A stretch of 64,000 bases of DNA from Bryoerythrophyllum caledonicum (Eukaryota > Streptophyta > Bryopsida > Pottiales > Pottiaceae): positions 21,495,105 through 21,559,104 of the forward strand of contig OZ020523.1 in NCBI GenBank assembly GCA_963971425.1, read 5' to 3'. Positions 24,023 through 36,623 of this stretch are shown here, one piece after another. A program made the translations under genes and the position numbers. The number at the start of each line of letters is the position of its first letter. Position 1 is the first letter of the stretch. A model generated the notes under the pieces. The model made no database searches. It saw only the letters and a list, made by a program, of their open reading frames with translations, and was not told the origin of the DNA.

Positions 24023-26271
24023 ATGCCACTTCAGACAACTTTCAAATTTATGACTAATTTATTAGTTCCAGTACCAATTTTACATGAAGTTCATGCTCCA
24101 ACACCAAATTCTCCTACAAGTGCCATAGTTCCAAGCGATGCAAAGCCATTTAAACTTGTTGCAGTGGCCATCACAACAATTGCAGGATGGTTTGGTGTCA
24201 CATGCGAGTATGTTCTTATCCTATAAAAACAAAACCATCTTGCTTTATGCGGCGAACAAAATTAGAAATAATAATATTTAAATTGAATATGTGAATATTA
24301 TATTTCTCATAGTGAAATAGGTTTTTGAGAAAGAAGTTCTAAGAATGTAAGATTGAAAAAACTTAAGGAGGGTTTATTAATGCAGCTAACTACAACCTTT
24401 ATCAATTAAAAAAATGGATGGATTGCAGAGATTGTTCAAATGTTAGTATTTGGGGATGTTATATAACAAATAGTTGCTGGAAAACCGTTATTGTAGCTAT
24501 AGGTGTTTTATTTCTCTTCATTGCACGTAAGGGATACAACCATTATAACAATTTCTTATAAAGCCTTGATTTTAAAGTCTACCATTAATCTTGAATCATA
24601 AATTTAAATGTATGCCAATATTTTCTGAATGAATGTTACAGTGCTTAGAAGGTTGGATTATAGAGTCCTTTAGAATTGTGATGGTTAGCTGAATGCGATA
24701 ACATACAATATTGTAGTGTAATTGCAGTTCTCATGGGAGCATTTTTTCTTGGACAAATGGATAACGTCTTAAAGTACCGACGGCAACTGACTGAGTTTGA
24801 AAAGTCATATCCTACTCTTGCAAATGTAATGATATTTCCTCTCAAACGATTTCACAAGGCATTTTCTGAATCCTATAATAAATCAATGAAATCATTGACA
24901 AAAAAGTTTGGAAAAAAGCCTTGGTTTAGGTTTGTTGTTATAATGCCTTCCAAATGTTTGAAAGGTACATGGACCATTTTTCAAAAAATCTTACAACCAA
25001 CATGCCTCTGTACTTGGAATTGTTCTGCAAAAACAAAAAAATGTATTGCGGATACGGGGTTTTGTCAATGGGCAAGTGACAAAGCCTTTAAAAAGGCTGG
25101 CCTTAGAGATGATCCAGAAGGTGATAAGAAAAGAGCAAAGAAAGCCAAGGAGGAAGAAAAACAAGCTATAATAGATGAGAGAAATGCTAAGAAACAAGAA
25201 AAAAAAGATGAAAAGGCAACCAAAAAACAAGTCAGGTTAGAGGCAAAGGCAGCTAATAAACAAGCCAAACAAGCCAAGATTGATTCAAAGGAAGCTAGAG
25301 TAGAAGCCCAAAAGGCAAAAAGGGAAGGAAGAAACAACGCTAAATTAGATGTCCTACATGATGCTAATTTAGGTGACTTCTTCCGCACATCCGAAGAAGC
25401 GGAAGCACCAAAGAGGGGAGGTGAAGCGGGTGCAAACGTTGACAAATTAGTGGGAAAGGGAGCTAAAAAACAAGCCAAGATTGATGCAAGGAAAACAAGG
25501 AGGGAAGCTAAGGAGGTTGCAAAAGAAGCTCAAGCTCCCCCATCTTCACCAACACTACCTTCACCTCCCCCTTCTCCAATTCCACCACCAACAATGATTC
25601 CGCAAGAGATGATGACCCCTATCACAACACCCCCTCCCATGGTACCTTCTCCAACGCCAACTTCAACATCTCCTCAAGCCAATGTGTCTCCTTTTGATAC
25701 GATGCCTCCAACACCATTTTTACCTTCAACACCACAATCAACCGTGTACGGAATTGATCCAAATCAACAATACATGGATCCATATGCAGCCCAACAATAT
25801 GGTCAACCATATGATGCAAATTCATATGACAAACCCGTAGGGCCAACCCAACCAAACGTGTACGGGATTGATCCAAATCAACAATTTATGGATCCATATG
25901 CAACCCAACAATATGGTCAACCATATGATGCAAATTTGTATGACAATCCAATAGGGCCAAACCAACCAACCATGTACGGCATTGATCCAAATCAACAATA
26001 TATGGATCCATATGCAACCCAACAATATGGTCAACCATATGATGCAACTTCATATTATGGATATCGAGCTTCTCCAGGATATGGAGCTAATGGCCAAGAA
26101 CAATATGGAATGTATAGCAATGATCCTACCTATGTACCACCCCAAGGGTTTTATGGACATGATCAAAATGGACAACAAGCCATGGGATATAATTACAATA
26201 TCAATGTTGGTGTTAATGCACAAGAACAATATCCACAACCACAATATCCACAACCACAATACAATGGCTAA
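24023..26271 (+). CDS. Membrane protein with basic coiled region and Gln/Tyr/Pro repeats
   Basis: I do not recognise this protein. Three exons, 24023-24207, 24429-24526 and 24728-26271, join in phase to 608 residues. Two hydrophobic segments are visible: residues about 43-61 (ending AITTIAGWFGVTC) and about 81-103 (TVIVAIGVLFLFIALLMGAFF). They enclose a short cysteine-containing loop (C61, C64, C72, C78). A second cysteine cluster (CLCTWNCSAKTKKC) follows near residue 190. Then comes a very charged Lys/Glu/Ala-rich helical stretch (about 220-365), a Pro-rich stretch, and three tandem 38-residue repeats from residue 434 (VYGIDPNQQYMDPYA..., repeat starts at 25744, 25858 and 25972). The tail is Gln/Tyr/Pro-rich, of the kind seen in prion-like or wall- and scaffold-binding proteins. 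The phase fit across both introns argues for a real gene. Function is unknown. Confidence 0.72.
25744..26060 (+). repeat. Three tandem 114-bp coding repeats
   Basis: Units start at 25744, 25858 and 25972, exactly 114 bases apart, and encode 38-residue Gln/Tyr/Pro/Asp-rich repeats. The third breaks off after QPYDAT. Most differences between units are single bases, so the duplication is fairly recent or is being homogenised. Confidence 0.9.
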
Positions 26272-26513
26272 TTAATGCTCAAACTTTTTTTTTACTTCTT
26301 TCAATTGTAGATTGTAGAGGGTTGGTAATCGCCAACTTTCCGCGACATTCAATGCAAATGTAAAAAAGCTTTGGAAATTGTGTACTTTTTAGACAACACA
26401 TTGACCTTTAATGAAAAACAGTCTAAAGCCATATCTAACTTAGGTCCATTTCAAATCCTTTGCATTCTTATGATTTTTTAACAATACTCAATAGTAGTTT
26501 ATAAATGTATGTT

Positions 26514-27292
26514 TTAACCCTTAATTGTTTTGGGTATGGTCCCACAATCTCAAATTTAGGCATGATTTTGTGAGATTTTTAAATGAATGGCCAACTTTTT
26601 ATTAGCTTCCTGTAGACATAAGTTTTTTTTTTGTAGAAATCCAACTTGCAGTTCAAAAGTTACAATTTTTTGACAAACATATACAACTAGTGCAGCAGTT
26701 TAGTGTGACATATAACAAATAGTATAACAATACTTTAATTAACTCTAAATTGAATAGAAATTCGAGTTTTTGTCCATTTAAATAAATAGAAATTCCTCTT
26801 GGAAAGAAAATGGAAATCTTTGCATATGCGGTACGGATTTTTGAATTTCAAAAATATGAGAAGGATATGGTATATGCAAAACTTGAAGTGTATTGTTGAT
26901 TCTTAGCACATAGTTGCATTGTAGGATTTTTAAGGACATTGTCTACCCCTCTTTTACTTCTAAAATCTGGTGCACATGTGCCTAACATGATCCTTTTTAA
27001 GTTAAAATCAAAAATCACGGACCGTAGTGCAAAAAAAAGCCATTGAAGGTGGTCGAAGTTTGTTGATGGTGTTTAGTATGACCTCAAGGAGAGTTTATGT
27101 CTCACTTCAAAGGCTGATATCTTTGAATCTGTGCGGTCAAATTGAACAAAGTTTTTACCACATACACTTGTACAGTCTTAGTGCAAGATCTCACGGTTAG
27201 ATATGTAAAAATTGAGTTTGTGGTGAATGCATTGAAACTGGCAATTTTTAGTGAGTCTGGGTGCAAAAAGGTTGTTGGTCTTTAGGGGTTTA
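26514..27292. repeat. Diverged half-copy of the palindromic repeat family
   Basis: It opens TTAACCCTTAA and closes TTGGTCTTTAGGGGTTTA. Internal blocks match unit 1 of copy B: CTACCCCTCTTTTACTTCTAA, AGATCTCACGGTTAGA, and an end segment like ACTGGCAATTTTTAG. It is a single unit, not a palindrome, and more diverged than copies A and B. It lies directly against the Tc1/mariner element at 27303. Confidence 0.6.
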
Positions 27293-27302
27293 TACTACTG
27301 TA

Positions 27303-29005
27303 CAGTACCCGGAAGAAATGTTATGGGATTTCTAGAAATTTTCCAAAAACATGTACTAAAGAGCTACTTTAGTAAGGTCATACGAACTCAAAAATTCATG
27401 GAATTTTATACAAAAAATTGCAATTGAAAGCTTTTGGATTCTGTTTCAATAATAAAATTTGCTTACATAGAAAAAAATCCAAAATCAACACACAATTTGT
27501 TTTCTCCTATATAGTGTTCAAAATCTAGTACTAGCACCTTTTGCACTAATTACTTCCTTCATACATGCAGGCATGCTAGCAATAAGGGTTTGCAAAATGT
27601 CTAAAGGTATCTCTTCCCATACTCTATGAAGAGATTCCACCAATTTTTCTTTATTGTGTGGTTGGGATGTACTTTGAACTCTGTCTTTCTCTATCTTCCA
27701 TAAGTTCTCTATTGGGTTTAGATTTGAAGAGTTGGCTGGCCATTTCAACTTCTTTATGCCATGAGCTTCTCTCCACAACTCTGGCAACTTGCTGCGGTGA
27801 ACCGGAGCGCCATCCTCCATAAGTATAATGTCTTCTCGATGATCATGGAGAAAATAAAACCACTTAAAGTGCCTTCGTAAATAAGATCAACAAAATCACT
27901 TGCACTTCTGCTTTGTGGAGGTATGATTACTAAAGGAGACTTATCAAAGCCACTAAAAGCACCCCAAACCATCACTGAAGTACCTCCAGACTTAAAAATA
28001 GGTGCTAGACATTTAGATGAATATCTCTCATATGCCTTTCGCCACACTCTAATTTTTCTAGAATTCCTTCCAATTTCAAAAGATGATTCATTGGTCCAAA
28101 TAACCTTCTTCCAATCCTCCTCAGTCCAATTTTTATACTTTCTAGCAAATTCTAGCATGTCTAGCATTGAGAAAAGGTTTTTCTGCTGCAACACGGTTTC
28201 TGTAACCAAGGGTTTTCAAAGCGTTCCTTACAATACGAGTACTAACATGTGCAATGCTTGCCATTTGATTTGTAATCTCTGTGAGTGATGAACGAAGATC
28301 ATTATTAAGGAGGCGTTCTAAGTGTCTCATTCTGCGCTGTATAAACTTTCGAGGCCTACCCGGTGACTTTGGTGACACTACAGTTCCTCGTTTCTTAAAA
28401 CTTTCTAAAACACCATAAACAGTGGAAGATGGCACCCCTAACTCTCTTGCTATCTGCGCACCTCTCATTCCACCTTTATGCATTCCAACCACTTCTCCTT
28501 TCTCAGCATTTGTCAACGCTCTAGTCTTCATCTTTCTCAACAGATTATGCCACTCAACCTACCTGCAACACCAAACATACTTGTTTCAACAAAAATAATA
28601 CACCTCACGCTAAACCAAGTCACAAATTCACATACAATCATGTCAAAAGTTACCCCCACAACTTGCAATGCAATCACAACACAATATCACATACATATCT
28701 TCTTTAAAAACAGTGGTCCAAAGATTGTCATGCCGCAATGAGGCCCAATGCAAGCCGGTGCATGAAAAACGTGTGGACACAGTTTGGATAGGGCAATGGA
28801 GAAGTGTAACTTTACATGGGTGTTTTAGATAATTATCCACATACAAGTTACATTTCACAACATTACTCTTAGTCCTACAAATAGGTGAAAATCCCAAGGC
28901 AATTGCTCACAAATTGAACTCCTAGTGGTCACTTGAAGTTCACTATCTGTAATCTAGTATAATTGGAGTTAAGTAAAAATCCCGTAACATTTCTTCCGGG
29001 TATTG
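27303..29005 (-). mobile_element. Tc1/mariner element with 29-bp TIRs and TA TSD
   Basis: The left end is CAGTACCCGGAAGAAATGTT, continuing to 27331. The right end is its inverse, finishing at 29005, with about two differences in 29 bases. TA dinucleotides flank both sides (27301-27302 and 29006-29007), as expected for this superfamily. The transposase lies on the minus strand in the interior. At 1703 bases, the element is near the usual full length. Confidence 0.9.
27518..28540 (-). pseudogene. Tc1/mariner transposase, two frameshifts
   Basis: Three consecutive minus-strand frames make one transposase. 28540-28142 has paired helix-turn-helix domains (GAQIARELGVPSSTVYGVL, then GRPRK, a typical linker). 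28209-27754 carries WTEEDWKKVIWTNESSF and VMVWGAFS. 27820-27518 carries EDGAPVHRS and NSSNLNPIENLWKIEKDRVQ. The first catalytic Asp expected in W(S/T)DES is Asn here; the second (EDGAPVH) and the third acidic residue (NPIEN) are present. Frameshifts near 28200 and 27820 plus the Asn make this copy inactive. Confidence 0.88.
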
Positions 29006-30729
29006 TACAATTTGGCATCTTCAAACTATCTTCATGATAGAATTTCATTATAAAATTATATGTAGTACTTTATATAAGGTATAAGTACTAATCATTCAAA
29101 AATTGTTTGTCTTTTTTGCAAGTTACTTAGGTTCTATGAACGTATATTTCTGACTATTACAATATAAACATTGTATAGATAGTATCATACTACTAAAATC
29201 ATAATCTACGCAGTGAACCAAGCAATGATCAACCACGCAATCAATCGTGCAGTGGACTATAGAAATGATTCACTCAACCGTGCAATTAATTGCGCAGTCA
29301 ACTGCGTAGTGAATCATGTTACCTTTTTAAAAAAATATAGTTTGTAATATAAAAACTACATTAAAATGGTGGACAAATGCGTTGCAAAGCAAGCGCCAAT
29401 TGCTAGTTTATGCTAAAATTTCAAATAAAGAAAAATAATAGACAATTAAGTGAAGAATTAAAATTTTGACAGAGTAGTCATGAAAATGTCACATGGTGTA
29501 TGAAATGTCATAGATGATGTTGTCACATTTAATCATAATGCCAACTTGAGAAGTACTACCACTGTGCATAATGGTGGCCAAAGACGGAGATTCTAATACT
29601 ATTCACATGACAACTATGTACATCACCAACTTGGATTGGTAACATCCACAAAACTAACATACTAATACCATATTTTTCAAAATGTTACATGCCATTAATG
29701 TGTTATTAGAGTATTTGATGGATGTAACTAGTGAAAACATATATGTACATTTTATTAGAAGGTATTAGATCCATTAGGCTTTAAAGCAAACTAAAATATT
29801 TGTCAACCTCCAAAAAACCCCTCACCATAACTTGATCTTTGTGTATAATTTCAAAACAACGTGTAGAAAAGATTTTATAATATTTGATTTAATAGATTGG
29901 AAGATTATAGGTTCCAAAGTGAAGCACAAAGTGGAGAGAGAGGATTTGACATGATTAACACACTCTGACTCCTCAAACTTCTTAGTGTCAATTTGATGCC
30001 CCCATCTTTGTACTTGACTTGACAAAACCTTACTCAAATCTTCACCACTAAAAACCAAATGGATGGACAAAGCTCAACATCTATCAGTCACAAGATTTAT
30101 AGGGTCATGGGAAACATTCTCCATTCTTCAACATGTAACACTCCAGAAATGATTTAGAATAATTTTAGTATCGAACCTTACTATATTAAACTCAAACCAT
30201 GACCTAAACTTTGGGGAAAATTAAGACGACATCCAATTATGGTTGATGGAATAGATTATAATGTTTAAGACTACACCATATATTGGGAGTGAAAGTTGTG
30301 GATTTTGGAGGGTATACTACTTATCCATCAAAATATTCCTGCAAGAAAATATTATGATCACATTCATTATTTTGAGACAATTTGAGAGTTTTGAGACTTC
30401 CTGCCTATAATTTCAGCCGCTATTTTAAGCTAATTCATGCATTTTGTTGAATTATAAATTATCCTGAAGTCAAGGATAACTTTCCCAATTATAATAAAAA
30501 ATTCAATTAAAAATATTAGATTAATCAAGAAATCAATTACAAATATAAGATCAACATTAAATTCAGACTGTGAAAAGTCTCTATATAACGAATATGACAA
30601 ATGTTCTGTACTTTGAATGAAAGGGGTTCAAATGTACACTAGGTTGATAGCTTTGCATTGATATATCATATGTGAAGTAAACATTTAAACATTATTGAAG
30701 CTTTATTTAGTGTTGTCCACTTGACTATA
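29006..30729. other. AT-rich intergenic DNA
   Basis: No supported gene. A short run near 29210-29330 repeats GCAGT/GCGCAGT-type words with partial palindromes (TGCGCAGTCAACTGCG). The 82-residue minus-strand frame 29822-30070 has no recognisable family. Confidence 0.45.
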
Positions 30730-31868
30730 CACAAAGATGTTCCAAACTTACACAAATCAAAATGGAAGTTTTGTGTTTGATGAGAGGTCAACAATCACAA
30801 AAGGTTGAAGAGTCTCCTAAAGACAAATTTCAATCAAAATTGATTGATAGCTTTGCATTTGTATAATATACAACATAGTATGTGGCATGGTATTTATGAA
30901 ATGTTAGTTTATTTGATGTACTTTGCAATGTATACCTAGCTTTTCCTTGAGTTCTATGACTCCAAATTATGATATGATTTTTGCTGAGTGTTCATTTAAT
31001 ATGTGCACAAATCTGAACTTCAAATTTCACAACCTAATTCCTCATATTTTCATGCAAATTGAGATTTAACACATGTAGAGACCACATTTGGGTCTTGTGG
31101 GCTGCGAGGGGTTAAGAGTGGTGCGTGTTTAACCTAAATAGAATAGAATTCCATCGTTGAAGTTGGAATCAGTGCCATGGAGTAGGGAGAAAAACTTTCT
31201 GAGCAAGTTTTGGGACAAAAATTACAGTGCAGGCTGTGCAGTACATATAGCAAGCCCCAAATCAAGGGAGTGGTCCTCACATAATTGGTGTAAAAACCGT
31301 ACACACAATTCATTCCTGGTGTAGACAATGTCAAGACCTTGGTGAAACTGGCAACAAGGATGAGGTGGCTATGGATGATGGCACAATCTACGAGCGTAGT
31401 AGATTATGTGTTATCATCTATTACAATCATAGGTTCTTCATTTTCCATAGCCACCTTGTCCTTATCGGATTAACAACTTAATCCTTTAGTGCCTAGTAGA
31501 TCACATTCTCGTCTCTGTGAGTGCTAAATCTCAATTTGCATAAAATCCTTGAGGAAGTAGGTTGTGAGCTTTGAAGTTTTGATTTGCATACACATAATAT
31601 GTACACTTCACAAAATGAGATGATGCTTTGGGATTATAGAACTCTTGGAATACCTTGGAATACATTGCCACATGCATTAAATACAATGAACACCTACAAA
31701 TACAATGTCACATACTATGTGGTATTTCATACACAAGGATATGATTTTGGACTTATTATAAAGTCTCTCTCAAAGAGAGACTCTTCATTTTCTTGTGGTT
31801 GTGATCTCTCATCACAATGTACAAAACATCCGTTTTGATTTGTACAAGTTTTGGAACTTTTGGTATAT
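30730..31868. mobile_element. Foldback element with ~365 bp inverted arms
   Basis: The left arm (about 30730-31095) and right arm (about 31495-31868) are inverted copies. One shared block is ACAAATCAAAATGGAAGTTTTG in the left arm against CAAAACATCCGTTTTGATTTGT in the right. Others are TTGAAGAGTCTC against GAGACTCTTCA, and CAAATTGAGATTTA against TAAATCTCAATTTG. A second, smaller inverted pair sits in the loop: GATGAGGTGGCTATGGA (31358) against TCCATAGCCACCTTGTC (31445). There is no transposase. Class and target duplication are not determined. Confidence 0.65.
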
Positions 31869-32907
31869 AATCGAGAAGACAGAAGCTGGAAGTCATCAAA
31901 AACCATGCGTAGAATGCCTACTTCACGATCAGACGTTGTGCAAAACTTCCTCAAAGTAGAAGTCATGGGCTGAGTTGAATGTAAAAAGGTTAGATACAGA
32001 ATGAAACATTCTATCTTCTATCATAATTAGCCCAAACGAGCACAAGTCTTTTGTAAAACATGGATGATGGAGGGGGTTGCTTACAAGGTGCTGTGAGGAG
32101 AAAGCAGAATGTACCTGCTGTGTGGTCCAAAGATGCTGCTGGGCCCTGGCAACAGCAAACAAGCAGGGTGGCTAGTGTGGCACTGTGGACCAGGAGTGCT
32201 ATGCAGACATGACGACTACCAGAATCACTGATCATCGAAAGCAACCAAGTGAAAGGATATAGAAAGAAAGCGGTGGGGGAAGATCATGAGCCAGCCAGTG
32301 ACTCTCACAAGTTTGATGGAAGTCCAAAGCTGCCACATGGAAGTCTGAAAGCACAGGCAGACCTGGTCCAAGTGGTCCCTGCGGCACCGAGCTTCATCAT
32401 GTCGGCAGGAATAACCTCCCACGACCCAAATCACGCTCACACTCACCGCGTTCAATACTACACGACGTCTGAAAATGATGTTTCGTGTATCCAGTGCGGT
32501 CATTTTTTACTTTTGATCAAGAGTTTCTACCATCTACGTCTACAATGATAGAGGAAGGGCAATGGAGCAGCCTCCGTCCGCCCGGGACATGGTTGATTCA
32601 CAAGTGTTGGATCAGCCGTTGATTGGACCTCCTCGTCGGTCCTACAACCGAATATTCATTTTCACTTGCGTCTCAAGCCACAAACTTACACCTTGTACCA
32701 ATTGCGTCTCTGAGCGCGCAGGCCTAGCTATAATGCATCATTCTACCGAGTGCGCGCTTGCACATGCACGTCACGCCGGGCCATAGGGTCGGTTAGATTT
32801 CATTTCATATTCTCAGGTGTGTTGTTTCATGTGCTTCCGACACTCACCTCCAGAGGACTCCCCAGAATTTGCACTTGCTTTCCACGACTGAGTTTTGAGG
32901 CTTGACA
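31869..32907. other. Upstream region of the lipase gene
   Basis: Intergenic sequence becoming less AT-rich toward the lipase start. It should hold the promoter and 5' leader. Open frames such as 32249-32548 have no family signature. Confidence 0.45.
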
Positions 32908-35900
32908 ATGGAGGAGATCATTGATGGCACTCTTGGAATCCTCAAGGAGTACGTTCGCCTTTTCCCCTCCAGTCTAGCTCTGGCTCTTGATCATTGGGTG
33001 CGCCGTTATGCATTTGCTACAGTGAGGGTTTGGTGTGGAGATTCTGTTTACTACTTTGTGACATGGCGCTGAGCACTGCAGGTCTGTGAAAGCGGTGAGC
33101 CAGGAAGTGGTGAACAATACATTGCGCTTGATGAATGCGTTCTCGGCGCTCGTGCTCGCACTGCTTCCGGTGAAGTCCAGTTTGGAAGGGATTCAGGGAT
33201 GGGAGCTTCACCCTTTGCCGCGCCGCCCTCGCCTCGCCTCTTGGATGGGAGAGGAGTAAGTGTCTATCCCTGCGTTGCTTCTCCGCAGATTCACTACAAT
33301 AGTGGATTCGGCTTTGTGCACAGCTGCTCAAGATTTACATGCCAGAGTGACCCAGTAGAGCTTGGCTTACTCATGTGCTGGATTCGTGCAGTGGAGTATC
33401 CTCCTTTAATACTCTCTCGGACAATGACGAATATGAGCCGAGTTACGCATCCGGCTTGGACGACAGCAGTTTCTTCGATTCCTTGTCGTTTCGACGACGC
33501 CATGGACGAAGCCCTCTCTGGAAGCGATCTCTCGGAAAATTGTTCTCACCATTTCGAGTCTTGTAAGTCTGCTTAATGTGGAGTTTAGGTCATGGTTTGT
33601 GTGCATCGGATTCTTCTCCGATTTAACATAGACTTTGACTGTAGTTCTGATATACTAGTTTTTATTTTTTATGCTGTGAAAGGGCGTCCGGATCAAAAGG
33701 ATCTGCGAAGACGAAGAGGTCTTTGAGAGGAGCGGAATCCGTAAGTGGAAATGGCTCCGCCGTTACACGCACCTCAAGCTCGGATCGTTTCAATCGGATC
33801 TACAACCTAGCAAAGTCGCATCTGAGTGGAGTGAAGGACTACGTAATGCCAAAGCAAACCGGAGACCGCCGACGAGGCGTTGTCGAGGTCTGTTGCAAAG
33901 CATGTTTTTGCTTTACGAGATTTTACGTTGAGTGAAGTTCTTTGTCATGACTAGAAAAAGTTATAGAGTTGGTTTGGAAGAGCAGGAGCTTGGAGCTTCA
34001 TTTCTGATGACGAGCCTGCACGATTTTTCAGGACTTGCAACTGCTGATGGAGCTTGCCATTGAACGAGTCTTTGAGATTGTCAGAACGGTCATTTACCTG
34101 AGCCTGTCGCCCTTAGAGACACTGAAGCTGGTGTTATGGTGGTTCCTTTTAAGTAATCCCAAGGCTTCTGGTGATGACGAGTATGTTGAAGGCGCTGCAG
34201 TCTTAGGTGATTCCGTCCCGGCCCTTCACAAGCCATTGAAGCGGAGACAAGACCTAAATACCGATGGGCGCACATGCGAAGACGTCATAACTAGTTTGGG
34301 GTATGAGAGTTCTGGTACCCGATTGTAATTCTCGGTATGATTTCGGTTGCTGACATTTCGAACGCCGTTGTTTTCAGATATCCTTATGAAGCAGCGCGGC
34401 TGACGACTGCAGATGGTCACATCCTTCTCCTTGAGAGGATACCACGGTATGTTCTTCTGACACTGCATGAATATCAGATTTGTCATCTTATCATCGAAAA
34501 GTACTGCAGCTCTGAGTTTTGGCTGATGTGTGATTGATCTGGATGCAGACCAGGCTCTCAAAAAGTACTGTATCTGCAACATGGATTACTGGATTCATCG
34601 CTGGGGTACGTCACTTCTCATTAGGATATTGCTTATGAAATATAAAGAATGTTACTTGGCGTGTGGAGTGTGTTCTGAGAGAGAGCTATACAATCCAACC
34701 ACCTTTGCACCAACACGTGTGCTGAGAAATTGCGTTGTGCTCTTACTTCCGCTCGCCTGCTTCTTGTTTGAAGTACAGTTGGAGGGTGGGTAATTTTCCC
34801 TGTCATCTCTCTGCTTCAGGTGGGTGTCCAATGGAGTGGTTGGCTCGCAAGCTTTTGCGGCGTATGATCAAGGTTTGCATACTTTTATCCCATTTGTTCT
34901 AATCTCAAGAAGCAAGTGGCAGAACATCCAATCTGCCCGAATGCAGCTGCTATTTGTTGAATGATTATATGTAGCGGATATATGCATCAGGGGCTTATCG
35001 AGAATGCTCGTTCTTTATGCTGGCAGGCTATGACGTCTTCCTTGGGAATTTCCGGGGCTTAGCATCTCGAGAACACGTCGATCGAAACATCTCAGCTCGG
35101 AGGTACCCACACGACCTCCACATGGTTTTACAGTTGAAAATTCAAGTTTAGTCTTTCACGAGCATGTCTCGTTTCCAAAAGTGTAAATTTTCATATACTC
35201 GCACACATGTGTGCTCTCACGCAACAGCTACTGGCAGTACTCGGTGAACGAGCATGGCACTCAAGACATCCCAGCAATGCTTGACAAGATCCACGAAATC
35301 AAGATGGACGATCTCAAAGACATAAAAGACGACCTTCTTGAAGGAAATTCTCACACTGGTGAACGCCTCCCGTATGCGCTCTGTGGGGTGGCACACAGCT
35401 TGGGAGGCGCGTCTATTCTCATGTCCGTGGTTACCCGGCGTCTGGACAGCAAGCCTCACCATCTGTCTCGCCTCATCCTCCTCTCGCCTGCAGGGTTTCA
35501 TGAAGACGCCCCAGCGGGGCTCAAACTCCTAAAATATCTTGTCCCTTGGATAGCTCCCTTCGTGGGACCTCTTGTGCCCGGGCTCTACATCCCCACTCGC
35601 TTCTGCCGTGCCCTGTTCAACAAGCTGGCACGCGACTTCCAGAGCTATCCTGCCATAGGGGGACTGGTGCAGGCCCTTCTGAGCCTTGTGGTTGGTGGTG
35701 ACAGCTCCAACTGGGTCGGCGCCATCGGCATGTCGCATTACAACATGGATGACATGCCCGGGGTGTCGTTCCTGGTGGCACAGCACTTGTTGCAGATGAG
35801 CAGAGCCAGGCGGTTCGTCATGTTCGACTTTGGAAGCGCTGAGGCCAACATGGAGGCGTATGGAGTGCCAGAGCCTCTGGACGTTGGAGCGCACTATGAT

Positions 35901-36623
35901 GTGATCGACATCCCTGTGGACCTGGTGGCTGGAGTGAAGGACCAGGTGATTCCGCGCTCTATGGTGCGGAGGCACTTCGACGCGCTCAAGAATGCGGGGT
36001 GTGCGGCGTCGTATGATGAGTTTGAGTATGCGCACCTGGATTTCACATTCTCCCACCGAGAGGAGCTGCTGGCTTATGTCATGTCGCGGCTTTTGCTCGT
36101 CACTCCACCTCCGTTGAGCGTTGGCGTCAGGGAGCTTGTTCCACCGGCTCCTACTGGATTCAAGGCCAAAAGCTTCAAGCACAAGCTCAACACTCTACTG
36201 TCAAGAAAATCGTCCAGGAAGCTGAAGTCAGATCAAAACCCACAGAGTTCCAAGCATGTGGCAGAGGAAGAGATTGTCACTGCTGGGTCTATGAGCACAG
36301 ATTCTCATGAAGAAAGCTTCCGAAAAGCTCGAAGTATCTCACCTTCTGAAATCGACATATCAAAGCTCAAACATCAACACGAATACAATGCAGCACCGGT
36401 CAGTACCAAGCTGAAAGACGATGCTATTAAAGGAGATTCTTCGCCCACGACCAATGCTTTCAATAAATTGGCCAGTCAACTGTTCAGAAAAAATCCGAGC
36501 AGTAAAATCCAAGCAGGTCGCCAACTTAGTAAACCGCTTCGATCTGCTGGTGGACTGAATCTTTGTACACTCTCGAACTGTTATGCTGAGCCAATAATAA
36601 GCGATGAGGATTCCGAGGAGTAA
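32908..36623 (+). CDS. Alpha/beta-hydrolase lipase, plant acid-lipase-like
   Basis: A predicted ester-lipid hydrolase. Ten exons: 32908-32948, 33082-33255, 33392-33562, 33683-33887, 34032-34300, 34378-34446, 34549-34605, 34820-34872, 35027-35102, 35228-36623, joining exactly to 836 residues. The N-terminal ~300 residues match the long leader of the plant At1g73920-like lipase family as I remember it (FSALVLALLPVKSSLEG, WELHPLP, GVSSFN). The hydrolase core then follows: GYPYEAARLTTADGHILLLE, LYLQHGLLDSSLGWVSN, YDVFLGNFRG. The nucleophile is S429 in AHSLGGAS; Asp610 (AGVKDQVIP) and His641 (YAHLDFTFSH) complete the triad. A ~170-residue Ser/Lys-rich C-terminal extension is predicted to be disordered. 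N-terminal hydrophobic stretches suggest membrane association. Substrate is unknown. An alternative exon-3 acceptor would break the frame, so the one used is forced. Confidence 0.9.

Noticed and set aside
33295-33390. Extra lipase exon reading FTTIVDSALCTAAQD
   Set aside because: Including it breaks the frame into GVSSFN; direct joining of 33255 to 33392 matches the family.
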